This document shows, piece after piece, positions 28,501 to 37,756 of a stretch of DNA of 64,000 bases. This DNA comes from Aphelocoma coerulescens (lineage: Eukaryota; Chordata; Aves; Passeriformes; Corvidae). The position numbers were made by a program, and so were the translations under genes. The stretch spans positions 55,680,345 through 55,744,344 of the forward strand of contig NC_091015.1 in assembly GCF_041296385.1 (NCBI RefSeq), written 5' to 3'. The notes beneath the pieces were generated by a model. It did not search any database and was not told the DNA's origin. It saw only the letters and a list, made by a program, of their open reading frames with translations. The number at the start of each line of letters is the position of its first letter. Position 1 is the first letter of the stretch.

Positions 28501-29482
28501 GTATCCATGTGAAGGCAGTGAGAAAGAAACCTGCTACTGCAGAGCACTTTTAGTCTGCTCTGTGTAATTTCTTCAGCCTTTTTATAAGTGGAATTAAACC
28601 AAAGAGCAGTTAGAATTCAACTGGCTGCTTCTACATTTAATAAATAATATCTCTGCCATGAAATTGCAATTGGTAATAAAAAGTCCTGCAATTCATCTAA
28701 TGGCTTTCTACCTCTGTTGTAAATCTGTAATTCCACTCTTTTGCTCATCGCCACAAGACAGAGTGTGTTCATTACTTCAGGTACAACTTCTTCCATAGAA
28801 AGGTGAGCAGGGATGCAGGCATTTTAAATTTTTTCTTCCCACACTTTCTTTTCTTCCCACTACCTCTCGATGGGCACATTTTCTGACCTACATTGTGGTT
28901 TGTGCTGGTCTTTTCCGAAGCTTTTAGTGTTGATGGATTAGACTAATTCCCTCTGTTGCCCTCTCCTCTCTCGCTAACATCTGTATTACTATTTGATCAG
29001 AGATTAAAGCTGGCAACATAGGCTGAAAACGTTTGTATGCACTAACTACCCTCTTTTTGCTATGTTTTGAACTTTAATTTTAAACTTTACCTAAAATTGC
29101 AGTTTTTAAAAACCTTCTGCCCAACAGAAATTCATAGCAAAAGTTCAGTTTGCTGGGAAATGAACAGCTCATTTAGTGTGTGAATTTACCTACCCCTTCT
29201 TTGCAAAGGAGGCTCGGCACAGTTTTAGCTCAACTGTTGATTTCACTTGTTCCAATTTGGCACTTGAGGACCAGCGGTGTGGTCTCCTTAAACAGAGAAT
29301 CAGGTCCCTGTATATAGAGGGTCTGTCAAAAATTATAGTCAAACACCCAGCTGGATGCTGCAAGTGCTCTGTGTGCCCAGAGCTGGGGATAACTACGCAG
29401 GCAGCAGCATCCAGGTGAATGAGGAATGACATCCAGATGAGTCTGAGTTTCTGTCATAGGTTCTCATTCCAAAGCTCTTCCT

Positions 29483-29979
29483 CGTGGAAAGAGGGCTTTG
29501 TCGGATCGATGCCGCGTTTATCCCACGGTGTCCCTCGTGGACACGCTCAGGCAGCGCTCTCGTAGCACCCACGCGTGCACCGATCTCACCTTCGCAGGAG
29601 GTGGCGAGCAGCCGCTCACACCCACAGCCTGTGCACGAACCGGAGACAGAGAGGCGAGAGGGGCTCTCTGCTGCAGTTCCGAGGCGTTTAATGGCAGCAG
29701 CCCGAAGGGAACAGAGGCAGAAGAACCCTAAACCCAAACCCTGCGCCGGTTTTACCCCGAGAGCTCCCAAAGGCGGGCAGAGCATCCAAAACCAATGGTC
29801 TGAGGGCTAGGGGCAGAGGCAAGGTTGAGTGACATAACAGGGGCCAATGGGGAAAGGGATGGGAGGGGGAGAGCGCCAGTGACCAGCAGAATCTAGAGAA
29901 AGGGGGACTTTTGAGCACAGTGTTGTAGAGAGAGACCACTTCTAGGGCAACTTGGGGGGTGGACTTAGCCACTGCAACA
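29483..29979 (-). mobile_element. Probable solo LTR, minus strand, CpG-rich
   Basis: Read on the minus strand, the sequence starts TGTTGCAGTGGCTAAG. It has CCAAT-type motifs (ATTGG near 29848 and 29792 on the minus strand) and then a polyadenylation signal ATTAAA near 29690. A CpG-rich downstream part resembling R/U5 follows. This order is that of a retroviral LTR. The left boundary is uncertain: a 6-bp direct repeat CTTCCT at 29477-29482 and 29980-29985 suggests a target duplication, but it would place CG rather than TG at the left end. No internal retroviral coding sequence adjoins it. I do not assign a named family. Confidence 0.6.
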
Positions 29980-29985
29980 CTTCCT

Positions 29986-32133
29986 TATGAGAGAGGAGAT
30001 CTCTTGGCCAGGGTCAGAATGGGAATGTGCAGAAGAGCAAGGTGCTTACTATCTTCCCTGAATTCCAAGCCTGAGGCTTACCCACTGGATCATGCCCTGC
30101 AGAAGAAGAGAGAGGTTTATCAGATCCAGGCATCCTCTGAAATCTATCAGGGGAGTAATTCCTATATCAGTGCAGGCTTGAATGGGAATAATGGAAATGA
30201 CCTCTTGTGTGCACCCACCAGAGGTAGCAGACAGGAAGATAAAGAGTGGGAGGAGAGGAGTATTTCTCTCCCAGAGCAGATATGATTATCCATACTCTGT
30301 AGATTAAGATGAAATAAGAATTGGTGTAGAAGAGACTAGACTAGACTATTTTCAGTTGGAAGGGACCTACAATGATCATGTAGTCCAACAGCCTGTTAAA
30401 TTGGTTTTGGTTGAATTAAACATGGGAAAATGAAAGAAAAATGTTTCTAAGCAACAATGTGGAAAGAGAATTGAGAAGGATTCCTATTTATATATGTTAA
30501 ATGCATTATGTGTCAGTAGTGGCTAAGAAGTTGGCTTGTGGAAATCCTGAACCCAATTTTCCTCCGAGGGCCGCCTTCCTGTACTGTGGAAAACAGAGCT
30601 CTGGACTGCTGAGGGTCTGGTTTGTGGCTCAGAAGATTGTGCAACAAGCTGCTGATGCCAGCTATAGACAAAATGGGAACCAGTACCTGTGTCTGCACAG
30701 CCTCTTGGCCCCCCTCTCAAGATACATTGGTGCTCATTGTAGTTGAATGGGACCTTAAGCAGAGGGAGGAGCGGGGCAGGGCAAGCATATGGTTGGTGTT
30801 TTGTTCCCTGCAGTTGCCTTGTTAATGAGCATACGGTGTGCCAGGTGATGCAGTCGGGCAGGCTGGCTGCATTCCTGCCTGCTGTGCTGGCAGCCGGCCA
30901 GGGCCCACCTGAAGCCACCTTTCCCTTTTGGCAGCTTGGTTTTATTTCTGTGCTCTTTTCCCTTTCCAGCTGCAGTTCTTTGAGAAGGGCAGACAGTGCC
31001 TTGGCAATTGGAAGCAGAAGATTTTGAAGAAGAATCTTTCTGGTGGTGATGCGGGCTGTGAATTTATTCTACCTACTTACTGGCATCTGCACACATAACT
31101 ACATGCCAGCACCTGATGGATGCCATACATTTTGGCCACCTGCTCGGCTCCTTAAAAGTTAGAATACTCCAAGTGACTATGTTGACTGCCTCAGTATTTT
31201 ATAGGAATGCACATTCATCAGGCATCTGTTTCAGTTCACAGGGCTTGGCTCTTTTTTTTTGTGGAAGCTACTTGCCATTCTAGTCACAGAACAGGAAGAA
31301 ATTCTGCTCTGCAACATGCTAAATGAATGGAGAATCAGGCCCTTGCAAAATATATGATTTCCTTGATGGTTATATCGAGGGGAACAGAGTGAAGGGATTT
31401 GAAATCTCAGGGTGCCTGACAGTTCCACTAACACAATATTCATATTTAATGGCATTCCTCTCTGTGTTTTCTTTATCTGCTTGCTTCTTTTCAAAGATAA
31501 TTCCTTAAGGATTGCTCATTCTTCTGCAAAAGTTTCTTAACAAGAAATGAGAAATGGCTGTGTATCCCTTTTGCAAAATGAACCAATCTGGAATAAGACT
31601 ACAAACAAAGTAATAAAGATGAGGAAAAGTCTCCTCTTTAAAAAAAATATTTAAGAGAAACAACTAGCTTGCATTTTATCATTTATTATAAAAAAGTTCT
31701 GTGACTTGTGCCCATTTTATTATGGGTAAAATCTAGGCGTTTGCAAAAGATCTGATTCAAAATGAACACTAAGAGGAAAATTCAACTTCTTGTCAGTTTG
31801 GGTATCTGATTCAAAGCTGCATAGAGACTTGACAGGTGAGAGATCAGCCTGGAGCCCAGCACAGAATAGTTATCTCATTCTGTGATGCTTTTAATATTTC
31901 TAAATTAAGTTAGTTCAGATTCTGGAGGAAAATCAAACTCAAATTTTTTCCATCAAAGAGAAGGGCTCTTCAGCTGTATTTCCTAGCCTTTAACTCCAGA
32001 ACCAAGAAATTTGAGGATGGAGTGAACTCAGTGTGCTGTTAGTTGGCCCTGTGGCCCAGGGTGATCCATGTGGCACATATGGGACAGAGTCACAACACCG
32101 GAGTCTCTGCAGAGAGTAGCTGAAATTCACACC
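29986..32133. other. Intergenic sequence between two CpG-rich LTRs
   Basis: It holds a CR1 remnant at 30.35 kb. The frame at 30523-30918 (minus, 131 codons) has no recognisable domain. No retroviral gag, pol or env signatures are present, so the two flanking LTRs, opposite in orientation and unrelated in sequence, are independent insertions. Confidence 0.6.
30350..30402 (-). mobile_element. CR1 LINE 3'-end remnant, minus strand
   Basis: The segment TTCAGTTGGAAGGGACCTAC followed by AATGATCATGTAGTCCAACAGCCTG is the reverse complement of a CR1 3' end. Only about 50 bases are recognisable, and the usual terminal ATTCTATGAT octamers are missing or altered. Confidence 0.7.
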
Positions 32134-32901
32134 TGTTGGGGTTTTTAGTTTAGTCCTAGTTTTTTTTCTGTTAAAGGAATTTTTTCCCATAGCATGTTGC
32201 TAGGAGATAAATGGCCATACTTGAGAGGAGATAGCCATACTTAAGAAAGACAAAAGGGCCCGTCCAGGCTTTTGTTTTCACCTGGCGGGCAGTTCAGTTC
32301 GCTCTCAGCGTCTGGAGGGAGAAGGTGCAGAGAGAGGAGCTGCTGGTTCCCGTTTTCGGCGTCTTTCCTTTCTGCTGGGAACAACACCGGGGATCCCAAA
32401 GCTGCTTTCCCTGCCCTGCTGGAGCGTGGGCTGCGGCCGCCCTACTCCGCTGCTGTTTCGAGCCTTCGCTACGCTGTAGCCGTGCTTACCCTGCCTGCCT
32501 GGAGCCCCGGGGGGTTCCCCTTTTGGATACATCTCGTCTGCCACCCGGGATTTGTGTTTGTGCCTGCCGCTCCAGCCTACCAGTCCAGCCTGCTGTTTCC
32601 GGGAACCCGGGACCAGCTGCCCACCGGTTTGTGAAGCTCCTTTGTTCCATCCTTCCCCCGGGATCCCAGGGCACCAAAGCAGCCGCGTGTTCCCCGAGCT
32701 CGCTCCGGAGCGCCCCCTGCAGCCGCGGGGGAACCATCGCACCTGCCCTGCTCACCGGGAGCCGCCAGCGATCCCTGTCGGCTGCGAGCGGAACTGCACC
32801 CGAGGGGAAATAGCCTGACAGCCGAGAAGGCTGGGACTGGGTTTGTGTTTGCTGTTACTGCCATAGTTGTTGTTGTTTTGTTCGACTGGTTATATATCTA
32901 C

Positions 32902-32940
<39 letters not shown>

Positions 32941-33087
32941 GTAAAGAACTGTTATTCCTATTTCCCACATCTTTGCCTAAAGACCCTTGATTCCAAAATC
33001 ATAACTCAGAGGGAAAGGGGTTACATCTGCCACTCCAAGGGAGGCTTCTGCCTTCCTTAGCAGACACCTGTCTTTCAAACCGAGACA
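32134..33087 (+). mobile_element. Solo LTR of an avian endogenous retrovirus (ERVL-like), CpG-rich
   Basis: The element begins TGTTGGGGTTTTTAG and ends in a block reading TTAGCAGACACCTGTC followed by AAACCGAGACA(ACA). I recognise both ends as those of abundant passerine ERVL-type LTRs. The middle (about 32270-32830) is GC- and CpG-rich. A polyadenylation-like AGTAAA at 32940 sits just after an ATCT repeat. A 5-bp direct repeat ACACC flanks it (32129-32133 and 33088-33092), the duplication size expected for ERVL. The alternative right end, CAACA at 33090, would be a better inverted match to the TGTTG start, so the last three bases are uncertain. No gag, pol or env sequence adjoins it, so it is a solo LTR formed by recombination. 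Open frames inside it are by-products of GC content. Confidence 0.85.
32896..32940 (+). repeat. (CTAT)n tetranucleotide microsatellite inside the LTR
   Basis: About ten copies of the unit CTAT, nearly perfect, directly upstream of the LTR's AGTAAA signal. It interrupts the otherwise typical 3' part of the LTR, so it arose after or during insertion. Confidence 0.97.
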
Positions 33088-34629
33088 ACACCTCACAAAG
33101 AGCAGCCTGGGAATGGCTAAGTTTGGCAGTGTCAACATGATGCTGCCAGGTCCCACTTTGGGATACAGATCCTGAAATAAAATGCTTGGGAGGAGGTTAA
33201 AACCAGCTTCTGAGATCTTGCTTTGACTCCTGAATTTTAAAATCCTAAGTCACAGCCACTTCACTGTGGAGGGTAGAGAATGGGTGTTAGGGGGTTTCTG
33301 TCAAGAAAATTCAGTAACTGTATATTTAGCCTATAAATGATCATAGCTAGTTCAAGTCCTTGAAGATCTAGAAACTTTATGTCATCCCCACCTGGAGGGA
33401 CTATAAACAATGTATAGATATGAGTGCAAATGTGTGGCAGAATACTTGCACCCTAAGTAAGGCACATATGGAGCCCTCTGTTTCATACACAGGGGCGACC
33501 TACAGGAGTCCAGAAACAGGGGCTTCCCTTCCCAGCCACATCCCAGGCACTGGGACTACATGAAGACTTTTTTGCTTCCAGGTTTGAGGGAATCAATCCA
33601 GCCTGTTTGGGTATTCCCTACCTGTGATGCCCAGGTCTGCATCCCTCTGGAGGCACAGTGCCAGAGGAAACCAATGCATGTGCTAAGCAGCTTGTAAGTT
33701 AAAGGAGAATGAGTTTCTGACAGACAACAGGAATTGTGTCACTAATGTTCTGCTCTCCTGTGCAGCAGCGATGGGGGAACACAAGTGTAAAGTGGTGCTA
33801 TGCTGCCAGAGCCAGCAGCTGAATCCCTCTGAATTGCCCCAAAAGTTCAGCTTTTGGGGAGAAGAGCTGTGCATTGGGAAGAGCAGGCCAAACTTCCTCT
33901 TCTAAAGCTGGCATATAAGGATTTGCGTAAGCATGGTTTTTACAGAAAAATAATTAACTTGCTGCTCTTTTAGAATTAAGAAATACCCAATTCTCTTTCT
34001 TCCTACAGTCTGACAGCATTATTTGTTCTTTGCATTTAATATGATTGTGCCCAACTACTCCAGGGTGCAGAGCTCCAAAGAGCAAAAAACCAAATATTTT
34101 TTTCAATTTACTCCAAACGATGCCTAAATACAGCAAGAGAAATCTACCCTAAAGTCTCAGTAAAAAATAATATAGACTTGAGCACAACTTTTTTCTGCCC
34201 ATTTCAGATGTGCCTAATCTTTTTAACCATTAGACACATATTTACACTGGCTGACTTTTGGCAGATTATCAGCATCATGCATAAAAATACTGCCACACAA
34301 TAGTTTCTGTCAGGAAGTCAAGATACAGAAATGGATAGCATAGGAGGAACCAGGTGTTCCTGCATAGTCCCTCCTCCTACTGCTGCTGAGTGCACCTCTG
34401 CCTGCCATGGAGCATCCACAACGTGGTGTACAAAAGGACCCATCTCCACCTACTGCATTTCACAGCTGCTGTGCAGGAAAGACCAGAGTTTTTGCACAAG
34501 GAATTTCAGGCTTAAATAATCAAAATCACTAATTTGTACCTGATCTTTAAAAACTTTGATTCATTGCTTCTTTTTTTTTTCCCTTTTATTTTACCTTTTC
34601 TTTCCAGAGTTACCTACCTTCATTTATCA

Positions 34630-34666
34630 CACATCACATCACATCACATCACATCACATCACATCA
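34630..34666 (+). repeat. (ACATC)n pentanucleotide repeat
   Basis: Seven uninterrupted copies of ACATC followed by a one-base variant. Non-coding; about 3 kb upstream of the NPSR1 start codon. Confidence 0.96.
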
Positions 34667-35660
34667 AATCAATCTCCTGGTTTCACTTTCTGCAGTTGCA
34701 CAGGGTGTTCTCTTCTTTCCTGTCAGGAGTGCCGTGCCACTGTGGGGAGGTTCTCCCCCCATGTTTCTGCACATGGAGGTTATCAATTTTGTTGCACACA
34801 ATAACCACAGAATACTCTCTTCACCTTTCAGCAGAACCATTCATGCTCTTAGGTATTCTGGTCCTTCGGTTCAGGGCTTTATTTAAGCAAACTAAATGTG
34901 TGTGTCTTCTGAAACCGAGATAAAGGGAATGGCAAATGAAGGGGCCTCTAAAGCCAGTTCTCTCTATTATTCTTCCAAATAATCCATTCTTACTGCTTAA
35001 GGATTTTTTCAATATCTTTCCAACTCATGAAGCATGCTGTGGTACAGTTCTACAGTACAGAGACTTTTAAAAAAAGTTAAGAAGGAAGAAGCATATTTTA
35101 TTATATATTAGATAAAAAACTATCTTACAATAATAATTGGAGAGAATTTTATATTAAAGCAGAGAAAAGACTCAATTTCTCTCCCTTTAAAACTGTCTCA
35201 ATCTCTTAAACCATTGAAAGTTCTCAGAGACTTTTCAAGGTCCCAACTGAGGAAAACAACAAAGTCGCTTACAGGAATCAATCAGCTATTTCTTCAGCAC
35301 AGAGGTGTTGCTAGGATTTGATCTTGCCTTTTGTAAGCTTTTGATATTCAATCATAAAAGTATTTTATTTTGCCATTCATTTCAGAGTTTGCTTAATCTC
35401 AGCATGGAGAGTGGGGTGGGGAACAAATTCTGAACACCAAATTTCAAAGTGTTGTAATGACTTGTAGTGGTTTAAAAATAAAGTATTTTATTCTAGGGAA
35501 TTAGCTTAATTCTAGATGTGGTACCATAGACAGCCCATGGCTTCAAATTCTATGGCTAAAGAGCATTTTGACAAAATGCTCAACAAAACATGGCAGTGAC
35601 TGTAACTGAGAAATACTCACTGGCAGAAAAGCTGATAGTGATGGAAAACCTGAATTAGCC

Positions 35661-35698
35661 CTCCAGCACTCTCCAGTGGAGACTGGAGAGTGCTGGAG
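35661..35698 (+). repeat. Perfect inverted repeat: 17-bp stem, 4-base loop
   Basis: The left arm CTCCAGCACTCTCCAGT (35661-35677) is the exact reverse complement of the right arm ACTGGAGAGTGCTGGAG (35682-35698), separated by GGAG. Pairing stops at both outer edges. No flanking miRNA-precursor-like extension or known repeat family was recognised. It may be a fold-back template-switch event or part of an unrecognised element. Confidence 0.97.
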
Positions 35699-37470
35699 CA
35701 GGGCACGGGATAACCTTTTGCAACACCATAAGCACTAGTTAGAGAAAGTAGCTGGCAGAGCCACAAGACGAGTCACTCTAGGTTAGCCCTGGGAGCTGCA
35801 CGGAATCTGCCGTGTGGTGTAGATACCGAAAAGCCTCTTAGTGCTTGTAATATGCTCAAGCTTAACAGCTCTGTAGGAATGAAAGTGCAAAAACCCAAAA
35901 GCTCGGTGTAATAAATTTTAACTCTAGCAAAGAGAATTCTGTAAATATAAGAAAGAAAAGTAAGAAGAAGGAAGAAGAGGGGAAAAAAGGTAAAATATTT
36001 TCAAGAAGCTTGGATGCTACCTAAATATTTCTTATCAGAATTTCAAAGTCAACCTGTACAATCAGCCAGAAAAAAACTTCAAAAATATTTCCCCTCTCTT
36101 TTATATAAAATATACTTGACCATTTCGCCAGTGGTTTTCAGCAAAACACAGTATTTCTTTTTATCTGATCACGTTCCAACCTATGAATCATTTGCCACTG
36201 TTAAATACTGATCACTGGTGCATATTAGTCAGAGTTGATTGTTTTGTGACTGGTACTGACTATCTGTATTGGTCTAGTCTGATTCCCTCCTCTAAATGAC
36301 GCCACTGAATGGCTCTGATGACTCTAGCATCTTCTGGAGAGTCTTAATATTGCTCAGACACTCAGAGGTTTCTGCAGTCTCTAGAACAGCCTGGTCTGAA
36401 GCCTTAGATCAGACATGTCCTAACTTGTGAGGGTTCAGAGTCAAAACTTGGACCTGAATTTCCCTTGCTATTACAGGTCCTGGGAGCTGGAGGGCCATTT
36501 AGTGACACCTCTCTTGCTGCTTTTGTAGGCAGGGATGGGCACAGTCCCACATGGATCAGGGACAAGGACAACGTGGGCAGGTTGTGGAGACCCCTGCTCC
36601 AGCAGCTCGGGAGACAGTGTGCTGTGCTGGCAAGAGAGAGGAGTTTAAAGACTCCTGAGCTCCCCCATGGCCAACTGTGCCTACATAAACACAGGACTGA
36701 GTTTTGCCATGAGCCGGTAAGGGAAGATGGAATTGGTGGGGTGTGAGTGTGAAATGCATCATGTTCTGCTTACCATTGCATTGTCATTGAGGCAGAGCAC
36801 CTTTGCAAAGCTGAGCAAGTGCTGGATTTACAAGTGACTTTGAGCTCTGGTCGGGGAAGGTGACTATACTCTCATCTGTCACCTTGGGGTAAAGCTGGGG
36901 TAATGCCTCTGGAGATGGGTAAAAACATCTGAATAAACAGAGGGTATTGTGGAATCAGTGCCCAGAAAATCCGTGAATAGAGAGATAATGGATTGCCTTG
37001 TTCTGGAGAGTCTTGAGCCTCTAAGTCTGTAGGAGCTGTGCCAGACAGGTTTTCCATACAGTGAAGAAAGCACTGCCTTCCTGGGTGTGCAGCACACTCC
37101 AGCTCTTTACAAAGGTGAGAGAGAGGTCTATTTCTGAAGTCAGGTATTGACAGGGAAATTGTGAAAGCTTAAGCCTAAAAACTTAATAGGGTTTTGCTAA
37201 TACAGGGGAGAGTGTTGATACTTGTATATGGGTGTACCATAAGACTGCAGGTAATCAAAATCATAGTGAGCTCGGCTAAGGTAAGTAAGCAAAGCTGCTG
37301 AGTGGAATATCCAGGCTCCTGGGCTTAGTGCAGGGAGGAGGCCCATGCTTTTACAGGTGTGCCTGACTCCAGAGCTAACAACTTGGGGTGCAAGGCAGTC
37401 CAGAGTTGTACCAAAAGAAAGCTCAAAGTGATGCCAGCTTGGCTTTGTTTTGTTTTTTTCTATCACTCAG

Positions 37471-37609
37471 CTGCACTGAAGCCCGACGCCTCTGGTAGCC
37501 AGTGGTGGAGCAGTGAGAAGCTGGTTTTGTGCTGCGCTTTACGGGAGAAGCCTGGCTGCATTAACTCTTACTAAAACAAGCACCTAGAGAACTTAAGCAA
37601 AATCCAGTG
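37471..37609 (+). promoter_or_regulatory. Candidate 5' UTR of NPSR1 preceded by a splice-acceptor-like site
   Basis: A T-rich tract followed by CACTCAG ends at 37470, a typical 3' splice site. From 37471 to the NPSR1 start codon there is no ATG, so the leader has no upstream ORF. This fits either a spliced 5' UTR whose true first exon lies further upstream, or a first exon that simply runs through the site. No clear TATA box was seen just upstream. The assignment is inferred from local signals only. Confidence 0.4.
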
Positions 37610-37756
37610 ATGGAGGTCAACTCCACAGAAGCCAGCAGCAGCTCCCAGGGAGGCACCGGCTGGCTGGATCTCACCCTTGTCACCTGCACTGAAACGGTGG
37701 CTTTCACAGAAGTGGTGGCAGAAGAGGAGTGGGGATCCTTTTACTATTCCTTTAAG
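37610..37756 (+). CDS. NPSR1: NPSR1 coding exon 1: N-terminal extracellular domain of neuropeptide S receptor (partial gene)
   Basis: This exon encodes the first 49 residues of a neuropeptide S receptor, a plasma-membrane class A GPCR that binds neuropeptide S in brain and signals through Gs/Gq (family knowledge). The ATG has a good Kozak context, with G at -3 and G at +4. An in-frame TAA lies about 48 bases upstream, and no ATG occurs in the preceding 139 bases. Residues 4-6 form an N-glycosylation sequon (NST), as expected for an extracellular tail. The stretch from Cys26 (TCTETVAFTEVV) to the exon end (EWGSFYYSFK) closely matches the mammalian NPSR1 N-terminus as I recall it; residues 7-24 are less conserved. 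The exon ends in phase 0 at AAG|GTATTC, a valid but imperfect donor. It joins in frame to the exon at 50390. No signal peptide is seen, which is normal for this family. Confidence 0.93.

Larger units (their letters stand above)
14281..29482. other. 15-kb AT-rich intergenic stretch without recognised genes
   Basis: The stretch contains the TTTTA microsatellite, a T homopolymer and one G/T-rich tract. A segment at about 20355-20480 has AGATCCTGATTCTGCAG and ATTAAGCACATCTTAAAG, loosely reminiscent of an ancient reptile/bird repeat, but too diverged to call. No exon with splice signals plus protein homology was found. Confidence 0.6.
33093..37470. other. Upstream flank of NPSR1
   Basis: It contains an ACATC repeat (34.6 kb) and a perfect hairpin (35.66 kb). 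No TATA-containing promoter or non-LTR CpG island could be pointed to with confidence, so the NPSR1 transcription start remains unplaced. Confidence 0.5.

Noticed and set aside
29484..29810. CpG-island-like block as a gene promoter with coding sequence
   Set aside because: The layout (TGTTGC start, ATTAAA, CpG tail on the minus strand) fits an LTR, and the open frames look like nothing known.
32272..32864. Several overlapping long open frames (up to about 160 codons) in a CpG-rich block
   Set aside because: They fall inside a recognisable LTR, occur on both strands and several frames, and show no protein motif; high GC simply lacks stop codons.
34630..34666. CRISPR-like regular repeats
   Set aside because: It is a simple pentanucleotide microsatellite with no spacers, in a vertebrate genome.
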